DNA from: Deinococcus seoulensis
GTDB taxonomy: Bacteria; Deinococcota; Deinococci; Deinococcales; Deinococcaceae
DNA: 64,000 bases
NCBI RefSeq assembly: GCF_014648115.1
Contig: NZ_BMQM01000003.1
Coordinates: forward strand, 62,001-126,000
Direction: 5' to 3'
Shown here: positions 39,623 through 47,346 of the stretch, one piece after another
Numbering within the stretch: the stretch's first letter is position 1
Layout: every line of letters starts with the position of its first letter
Position numbers and translations under genes: made by a program
The notes under the pieces: generated by a model
What the model was told of the DNA's origin: nothing
The model's database searches: none
Seen by the model: only the letters and a program-made list of their open reading frames with translations

Positions 39623-39982
39623 GTGGCCCTGGGGTACGTGGGTGTCCTGACCATCCGGGTCGAGATGCCCTGGGTCGCCAGCCTCAAAGAGAAACGCGCC
39701 CTGATCCGCCCGGTCGTGGAACGCCTGAAAGTCCGCTTTCCGCTGACCGTCGCCCGCCTGGACGGCCTGGACGCCCACGACTGGGAAGTGATCGGCGTGG
39801 CGACCATCAGCAACGACTACGGCTGGGTCGAGGAAACACTGCGCATGGCTGCCGACTACATTGCCAAGGAAGGCCCCTACCGCGTGACCGACGAACGCAC
39901 CGAGATCACCGCGCTGGGCGACGACACCGACGAGGACCCGGACGGTGATCTGGACGGTGAACCCGACGACGCCCTGACCTGA
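39623..39982 (+). CDS. DUF503 / YlxP-like protein
   Basis: A 119-aa protein with the DUF503 core [19 protein letters not shown] and a second part [20 protein letters not shown]. The family is widespread, often near rbfA/infB, and of unclear role, perhaps in ribosome maturation. The C-terminus is an acidic tail (about residues 98-119, [14 protein letters not shown]). The GTG start lies one base after the preceding stop. A strong hairpin terminator follows. Confidence 0.85.
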   Translation: MALGYVGVLTIRVEMPWVASLKEKRALIRPVVERLKVRFPLTVARLDGLDAHDWEVIGVATISNDYGWVEETLRMAADYIAKEGPYRVTDERTEITALGDDTDEDPDGDLDGEPDDALT

Positions 39983-40000
39983 CCACCCGCACACAGCACC

Positions 40001-40049
40001 ACACAGCCGCGCCCCCTGAACCGATGCTGGTCAGGGGGCGCGGCTGTGT
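40001..40049 (+). terminator. Strong hairpin terminator after the DUF503 gene
   Basis: ACACAGCCGCGCCCCCTGA and TCAGGGGGCGCGGCTGTGT form a perfect 19-bp stem around an 11-base loop. Confidence 0.8.
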
Positions 40050-40070
40050 GTGGGAAAGGGTCGGGGGGTT

Positions 40071-40205
40071 ATACGGACTCCGATTGAATAGGCTGCAAAG
40101 CCCGTTCAATTCGAGCAGAGCGAGTGGGAGAAAAACGGGTTCCGGACGTGGAGTTGGCAGGGGCGGTGCTGTTCCGGGTTGTTAACGAAACAGACGGAAT
40201 CCGTA

Positions 40206-40206
<1 letters not shown>
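40071..40206 (+). repeat. Family A dispersed repeat, full copy 5
   Basis: A 136-bp copy whose right end supplies the last base of the lepB stop codon (minus strand reads TAATACGG). Its 5' hairpin is ATTGAA..AGCC..TTCAAT. Confidence 0.95.
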
Positions 40207-40985
<779 letters not shown>

Positions 40986-41068
40986 GCACCGGGCAGAATA
41001 CCGGATGAAGCCGGGCCGCATGGCCCCTGCCCGTCCCGCCGCAGTCCCCCGGGGCCTGTGCGGGCAGC

Positions 41069-41119
41069 GCAGTTCAGTCGCAAGTGCAGTTCAGTCGAAT
41101 GTGCAGTTCAGCCGAACAG
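41069..41119 (+). repeat. Three 17-bp tandem repeats at the 3' end of the patatin gene
   Basis: GCAGTTCAGTCGCAAGT, GCAGTTCAGTCGAATGT and GCAGTTCAGCCGAACAG. The last unit overlaps the patatin stop codon at 41108, so the array arose by duplicating the gene end. Confidence 0.8.
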
Positions 41120-41914
41120 GGCGCTCAGGCGCGGCAGTTCCGCCAGCGCCGCGTCCCGCCCGGCGCGGATGGCCTGCGCGGAACGGTTGAAACTGACCAG
41201 GTCGATGTCACCCAGGTGCGGGCGCAGCAGCACGTCCGGACGGTACAGGCTCACGCGGGCGTCCGTCAGTTGCGCCTGCATGATCTCCACCGAGCGGCGC
41301 AGCGCCCGCACCGGCCCCAGGCTCGCCTCGCGTTTCCAGAGCAGCACGCGCCGTTCGTGCAGTTCCAGCGGGTCGGGCGCGGTCACGTCGACGGCCAGTA
41401 CGCGCCGCGCGCCCAGGAACAGCGCGGCGTCCACCGGCACCTGGTTCAGGATGCCGCCGTCCGAGAGCAGCATGTCGTCGACCGCCACGGGCTCGATCGC
41501 GCCGGGGTACGCGGTCGTGGCGCGCAGCGCCTCGTGCAGGTTCCCGCGTGTCAGGTACACGGCGCGGCCCGAGAGCATGTCGGTCGCGGTGATCGCCAGT
41601 GGCAGCCGCAGTTCCTCGAAGGTGGGCGGCAGGTGCTGCGCGAGCCACGCGCTCAGGCTGGACGTGCGGATCAGGCCGGGGCCGGGCCGCAGGTCCAGCA
41701 GGCGCCGCCACGACACCGATTCCGAGATGCGGATCAGTTCCGGGCCGCTGTACCCGGCCGCGATGAACGCCCCGACCAGGCCGCCCATGCTGGTCCCGGC
41801 AATCACGCCGGGCGGCAGGCCGTGTTCCTCGAGGACCTGCCACGCTCCCACGTGCGCCAGTCCGCGTGCGCCGCCGCCGCCCAGTACCAGTCCGTACCCT
41901 CCCCGTCCGCTCAT
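41108..41914 (-). CDS. Patatin-like phospholipase (RssA type)
   Basis: A 268-aa lipid acyl hydrolase of the patatin fold: oxyanion [16 protein letters not shown] at the N-terminus, nucleophile [14 protein letters not shown] (about residue 42) and the catalytic Asp in [14 protein letters not shown]. There is no signal peptide, so it is cytosolic or peripheral. The ATG is six bases after TAGAAT. It is divergent from a possible small zinc protein and the kinase gene. Confidence 0.9.
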   Translation of the reverse strand: MSGRGGYGLVLGGGGARGLAHVGAWQVLEEHGLPPGVIAGTSMGGLVGAFIAAGYSGPELIRISESVSWRRLLDLRPGPGLIRTSSLSAWLAQHLPPTFEELRLPLAITATDMLSGRAVYLTRGNLHEALRATTAYPGAIEPVAVDDMLLSDGGILNQVPVDAALFLGARRVLAVDVTAPDPLELHERRVLLWKREASLGPVRALRRSVEIMQAQLTDARVSLYRPDVLLRPHLGDIDLVSFNRSAQAIRAGRDAALAELPRLSALFG

Positions 41915-41942
41915 GCGGGCATTCTACGGCCCGCCACGCACG

Positions 41943-42047
41943 TTGGACCGGGTTCAGGTTCAGTGCCTCGAGTGCGGCCAGCCGCTGCTTTACCGGGTGT
42001 GCGCGCGCCGTTGCGTGCGCGGCGCACGCAGTTGGGGCTACCCCTGA
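41943..42047 (+). CDS. Candidate 34-aa zinc-finger-like protein
   Basis: A short frame from TTG encodes a peptide with CLEC and CARRC, spaced as in a small zinc finger ([20 protein letters not shown]). Start codon and expression are uncertain; no ribosome binding site is visible. It lies between the patatin and kinase genes, where no other gene is expected. Confidence 0.3.
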   Translation: MDRVQVQCLECGQPLLYRVCARRCVRGARSWGYP

Positions 42048-42074
42048 CCCGCCGGGCGCGGTAGTTTGAGCAGG

Positions 42075-42827
42075 ATGCCTCTTGCAGGACAGATCGTGGG
42101 CGACGGAGTGAGACTCATCCGTCCCGTCGGTCGCGGCTCCCACAGCCTGGTGTACTTCGCCGTGGCCCGTGACGGTCAGCCCTGCGCCGTCAAGATCTTT
42201 CCCGCGCACCTGAGCGGCTACGCCGACCGCGAGTACCAGCACGCGCATGACCTGCACCACCCCCGGCTGGTGCGGGTGCTGCACCGCGCCGTCGTGGACG
42301 ACCAGCCCGCCCTGGTCGGCACGCTGGCGCGCGGCGAGGTGATGTTCGCGCGGTTCACGCAGCGGCCCGCCGCAACCACCGAACGCCGCGCGTTCCTGCT
42401 GACCATCGTGCACCTGCTCGACGCGCTGGCGTACCTGCACGGGCGCGGGCTGGTGCACCGTGACATCAAACCCGAGAACATCATGGTCGACGAGGACGGC
42501 AGCGCCAAACTCGTGGATTTCGACCTGTCCGGCCCGGCCTTCGAGACCTTCGACACGCCCGTCCGCATGGGCACCGCCGCCTTCCAGAGTCCGGAAGCGG
42601 CGCGCGGCGAACCGCTCGGGCCGGAAAGCGACCTGTACGGCGTGGGCGTCCTGCTCGGCTGGGGCATCTACGGGGCGTTGCCTGACCCGGACGAACCTCA
42701 CGCCCCGAGCGGCGACCCGCTGGGGTCCCTGCACGCCAGCCTGACCCGCCCCCACCGTGCCGAGCGGCCCAACGACGCGGGCCGCGTCCGGCAGGAACTG
42801 CTGCGGCTGGCGCAACTGCCGTACTGA
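42075..42827 (+). CDS. Serine/threonine protein kinase, kinase domain only
   Basis: A 250-aa Hanks-type kinase with no membrane segment or sensor domain. Glycine-rich loop [15 protein letters not shown], the Lys in CAVKIF, catalytic loop [15 protein letters not shown] and an activation segment ending SPEAARG. The DFG motif is DFD, which keeps the metal-binding Asp. The ATG is seven bases after TAGTTT, leaderless. Targets are unknown. It is followed by the repeat-expanded hairpin. Confidence 0.9.
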   Translation: MPLAGQIVGDGVRLIRPVGRGSHSLVYFAVARDGQPCAVKIFPAHLSGYADREYQHAHDLHHPRLVRVLHRAVVDDQPALVGTLARGEVMFARFTQRPAATTERRAFLLTIVHLLDALAYLHGRGLVHRDIKPENIMVDEDGSAKLVDFDLSGPAFETFDTPVRMGTAAFQSPEAARGEPLGPESDLYGVGVLLGWGIYGALPDPDEPHAPSGDPLGSLHASLTRPHRAERPNDAGRVRQELLRLAQLPY

Positions 42828-42831
42828 ACGC

Positions 42832-42914
42832 CGGGAGCGGGACGGGCGCTGGTTGCTTGCCCGTCCCGCTCCCGTCCCGCTCCCGTCCCGCTCCCGTCCC
42901 GCTCCCGTCCCGCT
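42832..42914. terminator. Terminator hairpin with tandemly expanded right arm
   Basis: CGGGAGCGGGACGGGC pairs with GCCCGTCCCGCTCCCG around an 11-base loop. The right arm is then repeated as five 11-bp units CCCGTCCCGCT (42860-42914). The left arm occurs once. It separates convergent kinase and GH13 genes. Confidence 0.8.
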
Positions 42915-42927
42915 CCCGTGCCCTCCC

Positions 42928-44523
42928 TCAGCGCAGGATGCGGGCCTCGTTCGGGCGCAGGGCCGCGCCACTCGTGGGCTGGTCGCCCACGCTGCTCAGC
43001 AGGGTCTCGCCGCGCGCCAGGGCGCCGAGGTCGTGGGTCTGCTCACCGAAGTTCAGCAGGACGGTCAGGGTCTCGCCGTGCCCCTCACGCATGAAGGCGA
43101 ACACGCCCTCCGGGGCGTCCACGCTGCGGTACGTGCCGCCGATCAGCGCGGGGTGTTCCTGGCGCAGGCGGGTCAGGGCGCGGAAGTAGTTCAGGTCGCT
43201 GGCCGGGTCGCCCTCCTGCGCGGCGACGTTCAGGGTGGCGAAGTCGTCGGCGATGGGCAGCCAGGGGGTCGTGCCGTCGGCGCTGAAGCCCGCGTTCACG
43301 CCAGCGTCCCACTGCATGGGGGTGCGTTCCGGGTCGCGGCCCGCCTCGGGGCTGTCGGGCTGTTGCAGCGCGGCCGGATCCACGATGCGGCCCTCGGGAA
43401 TCTCGACGTCGTGCATGCCGATCTCGTCGCCGTAGTACACGGTGGGCGTGCCGCGCAGCGTCAGCAGCAGGGTCTGAGCCACGCGGTACTGCGCGTCGCC
43501 CACGCGGCTGCGGAAGCGGTGCTGGTCGTGGTTGCCCAGCACCCAGTTCGGCCACGCGCCCGCCGCGAGGCACGCCGCGTCGTACCCGTCCGCGAACTGC
43601 CGCACCCCGGCCGCGTTCCAGGGCAGCAGGATCAGGTGGAAGTTGAACGGCAGGTGCACCATGGGCGCGTCCTGGGTGCCCGAGTACGGCAGGAGCTGCT
43701 CGACCGGCAGGTAGATCTCGCCGACCATCATGCGGTCATCGAACTCGTCCAGCACGGCTCGCATCTCGCGGATGTACTCGTGCGTCTCGGGCTGGTCCTG
43801 CGTGTACGGGTGCAGGAGGCTCCAGTGTTCGGGCTGTCCGGGCTGCCAGTCGGGGTTCTCGGGTTCGTCCAGGTAGCGGTCGTCCTCGGCCAGCAGCCAG
43901 ATGACGTCCACGCGGAAGCCGTCCACGCCGCAGCGCATCCAGAAGCGCAGCGCGTCGAACATCGCCTGCCGCACGTCGGGGTTGCGCCAGTTCAGGTCCG
44001 GCTGGCTGGGCAGGAACTGATGCAGGTAGTACTGCCCGCTGGCCTCGTCCAGCGTCCAGGCGGGGCCGCCGAAGAAGGACTTCCAGTTGTTCGGCACGCC
44101 GCCGCCCTCGGCGGGGTCGCGCCACACGTACCAGTCGCGTTTCGCGCTTGCCTTGCCGGTCAGCGCCTCCTGGAACCAGGCGTGGTCACTGGAGGAGTGG
44201 TTGGGTACGTAGTCCAGCATGACCTTCAGGCCCAGGCGGTGCGCCTCGGCGACGAAGGCGTCGAAGTCCTCCAGCGTTCCGAACAGCGGGTCGATGTCGC
44301 AGTAGTCGGCCACGTCGTACCCGAAGTCCCGCATGGGGCTCCTGAAGATGGGGGAGAGCCACACGGCCCGCACGCCCAGGCTGGCCACGTACGGCAGGCG
44401 GCGGGTGATGCCGCGCAGGTCGCCCACGCCGTCGCCGCTGTCGTCCTGGTAGGAACGCGGGTAGATCTGGTAGATGATGCCGCTCTGCCACCACTTCAGT
44501 TCGCCGGTCAGGGAGGAGGTCAT
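42928..44523 (-). CDS. GH13 alpha-glucosidase / oligo-1,6-glucosidase-like enzyme
   Basis: A 531-aa glycoside hydrolase family 13 enzyme: IYQIYPRSYQDDSGDGVGDL at the start, VMLDYVPNHSSSDH (region I), GVDGFRVDVIW with the nucleophile Asp (region II), MMVGEIYLP with the acid Glu (region III) and WVLGNHDQHR with the third acid (region IV). No signal peptide, so it should act on imported maltodextrins or isomalto-oligosaccharides. The ATG at 44523 is seven bases after the TACTGT -10. A LacI-type operator in the promoter indicates sugar control. Confidence 0.92.
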   Translation of the reverse strand: MTSSLTGELKWWQSGIIYQIYPRSYQDDSGDGVGDLRGITRRLPYVASLGVRAVWLSPIFRSPMRDFGYDVADYCDIDPLFGTLEDFDAFVAEAHRLGLKVMLDYVPNHSSSDHAWFQEALTGKASAKRDWYVWRDPAEGGGVPNNWKSFFGGPAWTLDEASGQYYLHQFLPSQPDLNWRNPDVRQAMFDALRFWMRCGVDGFRVDVIWLLAEDDRYLDEPENPDWQPGQPEHWSLLHPYTQDQPETHEYIREMRAVLDEFDDRMMVGEIYLPVEQLLPYSGTQDAPMVHLPFNFHLILLPWNAAGVRQFADGYDAACLAAGAWPNWVLGNHDQHRFRSRVGDAQYRVAQTLLLTLRGTPTVYYGDEIGMHDVEIPEGRIVDPAALQQPDSPEAGRDPERTPMQWDAGVNAGFSADGTTPWLPIADDFATLNVAAQEGDPASDLNYFRALTRLRQEHPALIGGTYRSVDAPEGVFAFMREGHGETLTVLLNFGEQTHDLGALARGETLLSSVGDQPTSGAALRPNEARILR

Positions 44524-44530
44524 ACCCAGC

Positions 44531-44559
44531 ACAGTACGATCTGAATCGTTTCAGATCAA
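44531..44559 (-). promoter_or_regulatory. GH13 promoter with LacI-family-type operator
   Basis: On the minus strand TTGATC and TACTGT are exactly 17 bp apart (complements of 44554-44559 and 44531-44536), and the ATG follows seven bases later. The spacer is occupied by a palindrome (44538-44557) with perfect 8-bp arms GATCTGAA/TTCAGATC around a central CG-containing tetramer, the form bound by LacI/GalR-family repressors. Confidence 0.8.
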
Positions 44560-44599
44560 GGGGGGCGCCGCCCCTCCCGCCGCCCACTCCCGACTGCGC

Positions 44600-45742
44600 T
44601 CAGGGTGCGGGCGTATCCGACCCCAGCCGCACGGTCACGTCCGCGCCGGACACGCCGGGCGTATCGACCACCGACCCGTGCCCCACGTCACGCAGCACCC
44701 GCGCCGCCGCCGCGCCCGTCACGGTGGTGGGCGCCGGCCCGCGCGGCTCGCTGGCAATCCACACGTTCGAGTACCCCAGGCCCTCCAGTCGCGCCTTCAG
44801 ACGGCCCGCCGCGCCGTCCGGGGCGTCGGTGTTCACGACCGCCACGCCCAGGGCGCGCACGTCGTCCGGATCACGGAACTCCTTGCGGACCAGTGCGCTG
44901 AGTGCCGCCTGATTCACCTCCCACACGCTCGCCGCGCCCCGGTACCCGAAATCACCGGGCACGCTGAAGGTCCGCACCTGTGGCCCGCCCAGCGCCGCGC
45001 CGGTCAGGGCCGCCACCTGCGCGCGCGTCAGGTTGGTCTTCATGTTGCGGTCCACAGCACTCACCATCATCGGCAACCGCCACACGTTCAGCGGGTTACG
45101 CACCTGCGCGCCCAGCGCCGACACGAACTGCTGCTGCCGCGCGATCCGCCCGATATCACCCAGGTTGTCGTGCCGGAACCGCAGGAACCCGGCCGCCTGC
45201 TCGCCGTTCAGGCGCTGCCGCCCCGGCTTCAGGTCGATGTGCAGCTTCCCGGCGTTGTCGTCGTACTTCATGGCCTGCCCCACATCCACCGTCACGCCGC
45301 CCGCCGCCTCGGTCAGGGCCGGAATGGCGTTCAGGCTGACGAGCGCGTAGGCGTCCACGCTCACACCCGTCAGGGTCTGCACGGCCCGCACCAGCATGTC
45401 CGGGCCGCCGTGCACGTTCGCGGCGTTGATCTTGCCCCACCCGTACCCCGGCATGTTCACCCACGAGTCGCGCGGCACGCCCAGGATGTTCACCCGCCCG
45501 TCCGGCCACACCTGCGTGAGCATGATGGTGTCGGTGCGGGTCGTGTACGACTCGGCCTTGGCGGGCCAGGGCCACACGGCGGCGCTGTCGTCGTAATCCA
45601 CGTCCACGCCCGCCAGCAGCACCGTCACCGGGCCGTCCGCCTTGCGCGGAATGGCCGCGTACCGCGAGAGAAACGGAGCGGCAGGGGCAACGACCGCTGC
45701 CAGACCCGCCGCCGCAACAAGAACCCACACAATCCGGCGCAC
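44600..45742 (-). CDS. LytR-CpsA-Psr (LCP) family protein with LytR_C domain
   Basis: A 380-aa membrane-anchored, outward-facing enzyme. One N-terminal membrane segment (IVWVLVAAAGLAAVVAPAA), then the LCP core: LLAGVDVDYDD, TDTIMLTQVWPDGRVNILG, VPRDSWVNMPGYG, KINAANVHGG and GFLRFRHDNLGDIGR with its Arg cluster. The C-terminal LytR_C domain starts around residue 285. LCP proteins move glycopolymers from lipid carriers to the cell wall. The GTG at 45742 is seven bases after TATGCT; that hexamer contains an alternative ATG at 45754. Confidence 0.9.
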   Translation of the reverse strand: MRRIVWVLVAAAGLAAVVAPAAPFLSRYAAIPRKADGPVTVLLAGVDVDYDDSAAVWPWPAKAESYTTRTDTIMLTQVWPDGRVNILGVPRDSWVNMPGYGWGKINAANVHGGPDMLVRAVQTLTGVSVDAYALVSLNAIPALTEAAGGVTVDVGQAMKYDDNAGKLHIDLKPGRQRLNGEQAAGFLRFRHDNLGDIGRIARQQQFVSALGAQVRNPLNVWRLPMMVSAVDRNMKTNLTRAQVAALTGAALGGPQVRTFSVPGDFGYRGAASVWEVNQAALSALVRKEFRDPDDVRALGVAVVNTDAPDGAAGRLKARLEGLGYSNVWIASEPRGPAPTTVTGAAAARVLRDVGHGSVVDTPGVSGADVTVRLGSDTPAP

Positions 45743-45815
45743 GCCGCCGAGCATAGCGCCCGCACGCCACGCGCGGATCAACCGGACGGATGACGCGCCG
45801 CGCACGCAGCGCGGG

Positions 45816-46385
45816 TCACTGCGGCAGTGTCCAGACCATGTGCGTGTATGTCCCGCCCGCCAGGGACCGGGTGCCTGCCGCGCGGAAGCCCACGCGGGCG
45901 TACAGCGCAGCGGCCCGGTTCCCGTCCTCGACCAGCAGGCCCACGCGGCTCAGGCCCAGCGTGCGCGCCCGCGCCGCCGCCGCTTCCAGCAGTGTGGCCC
46001 CCACACCCTGCCCGCGCGCCGTCTCGGTCACGGCCAGCGTGTCCACGTACAGTTCGCCCGGCGTGCCCTCGGACTCCACGTGACCAGGAAGGCCCAGCGA
46101 CACCAGCCGCTCGCGGAACGGATCGTCCAGCGCCGCCGCCTGTGCGCCGGGGTACGCCAGCAGCAGCCCCAGCGGTTCGGCGCCACGCGCGGCGATCAGC
46201 ACGTGCTCGTAACTCAGGCGGTTGCCCCGCAGAGGAAAGAAGCCCAGCATGGCCCGCGCCGCCCCGGTATCCGAATCGGTCCCGGTCAGGGCCAGCCCCA
46301 CCTGCCCGATGGTCTGCTGCACCAGCGGCACGGCGAACGCCGCGTCGAAGGCAGCGGCGGGGCGGATCACGACGGGTTCAGGCAT
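45816..46385 (-). CDS. GNAT family N-acetyltransferase
   Basis: A 189-aa acetyltransferase. The acetyl-CoA loop is ARGQGVGATLLEAAAARA, preceded by LYVDTLAVTETARG and followed by VGLLVEDGNRAAALYARVGF. The N-terminal half carries a hydrophobic substrate region. The acceptor is unknown. The ATG at 46385 is seven bases after TATGCT. It precedes the LCP gene in the same direction with about 70 bp between. Confidence 0.9.
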   Translation of the reverse strand: MPEPVVIRPAAAFDAAFAVPLVQQTIGQVGLALTGTDSDTGAARAMLGFFPLRGNRLSYEHVLIAARGAEPLGLLLAYPGAQAAALDDPFRERLVSLGLPGHVESEGTPGELYVDTLAVTETARGQGVGATLLEAAAARARTLGLSRVGLLVEDGNRAAALYARVGFRAAGTRSLAGGTYTHMVWTLPQ

Positions 46386-46433
46386 GCCGGGCAGCATAGC
46401 GCCGGTCCCGCAGTCACGCCTCCCGCAACGCAC

Positions 46434-46465
46434 AGAAAAGACCGGACCCCCGCAGGAGTCCGGCC
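46434..46465 (-). terminator. Terminator after the lipoprotein gene
   Basis: Read on the minus strand, CCGGAC and GTCCGG with inner complementary bases form a stem followed by TCTTTTCT. It is 19 bp after the lipoprotein stop. Confidence 0.75.
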
Positions 46466-46483
46466 GTTCACGATCCGGGTGGA

Positions 46484-46960
46484 TCAGTTCAGGGTGATCT
46501 TGTTGGCCTTCAGGGTGCTGGCGGCCTCGTCGATCTCGCCCTCGACGGCAACGCTGGCGTCAGCGCGGTCCGCACCGAAGAACTCGTCGGCGGTGGTGGC
46601 GCCGCCCTCGAACACGGTGGCGTCGTCGATGGTGACGGCGTAGTTGGCGTCGTTCTCGTTCAGCGTGAAGGTCTTGGCGGTGCCGTCGAAGTCGGTCACG
46701 GTGCCTTCCAGGCCGTCGCCGACGGCCATGTCGACTTCCTCGCTCGTGTTGGCGTCGTCGTCGTTGGTCATGGTGCTGTCGACGCCGGGGTCGGCAGCGT
46801 TGTCCATGGCGCCCTCGCCTTCAGCGATGGGGTTGTCCACGCCGGGCTCGTTCGTCTCGGTGGAGACGGTGCTGTTGTCGGTCGTGGTGGTGGTTTCTTC
46901 CTTGGGAGCGCAGGAGGCGAGGAGGGCAGCGGTCAGCAGGGCCAGCAGGGTGGGTTTCAT
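46484..46960 (-). CDS. Lipoprotein with Thr/Asp-rich linker and beta-barrel-like domain (DUF5666-like)
   Basis: The 158-aa precursor has a lipoprotein signal MKPTLLALLTAALLASCAPK with the lipobox Cys at residue 17. A disordered stretch follows (TTTTTDNSTVSTETNE and acidic residues to about 75), then a C-terminal small beta domain (GTVTDFDGTAKTFTLNE, then VAVEGEIDEAASTLKANKIT) resembling DUF5666. The function is unknown. The ATG at 46960 matches the signal sequence; longer in-frame extension is non-coding and includes repeats. It is exported and membrane-attached. Confidence 0.82.
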   Translation of the reverse strand: MKPTLLALLTAALLASCAPKEETTTTTDNSTVSTETNEPGVDNPIAEGEGAMDNAADPGVDSTMTNDDDANTSEEVDMAVGDGLEGTVTDFDGTAKTFTLNENDANYAVTIDDATVFEGGATTADEFFGADRADASVAVEGEIDEAASTLKANKITLN

Positions 46961-47110
46961 GCCCTCATCTTCACCGCTGCCCCCGCCCGTCAGATGAGGA
47001 GAACCGCAGGAAGTCTTTACGTCCAGCACGCCGAAAACAAACGCTGAAAGGTGAATTTTCCGTAAACATCCGGGCACGCACCTGCGCCGAACCGCGCCGG
47101 GAAGTGTGAT

Positions 47111-47161
47111 ATACGCACTCCGATTGAGAGGCTTCGCAGCCCATTCAATCCGGGTCCGTAT
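47111..47161 (+). repeat. Family A deletion derivative
   Basis: A 51-bp unit keeping both termini (ATACGCACTCCG and GGGTCCGTAT) and the 5' hairpin while lacking the 3' hairpin half. It lies three bases before a family B copy. With that copy it accounts for most of the 46961-47346 gap; the remainder (46961-47110) upstream of the lipoprotein gene shows nothing else I can assign. Confidence 0.85.
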
Positions 47162-47164
47162 CAG

Positions 47165-47331
47165 CACTGGTGCGGACACATTGCAAGCGCCAGAGGCGAC
47201 ACGCACGGAAAACGTCTTCTGTAACGCCATTCCTGCTCACCCCCTCCCAGCCTCCCCCCTCAAGGGGGAGGAGTAGACACGGCGTGTTCATCGCTGGTCT
47301 GCCTGAAGTTATGAACCTGTCCGCACCATTG
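47165..47331 (-). repeat. Family B dispersed repeat, full copy 1
   Basis: A 167-bp unit with inverted ends CACTGGTGCGGACA and TGTCCGCACCATTG. Inside is a stem of CTCCCCCTTGAGGGGGGAG type. It matches the complement of 61226-61393. Its end is 15 bp from the clpA stop. Confidence 0.92.
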
Positions 47332-47346
47332 ATCAGTTGAACGTGA

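Noticed and set aside
42860..42914. CRISPR array at tandem repeats.
   Set aside because: The units are 11 bp, directly adjacent, with no spacers. The other arrays (7, 15 and 17 bp units) also lack spacers, and no cas gene is present.
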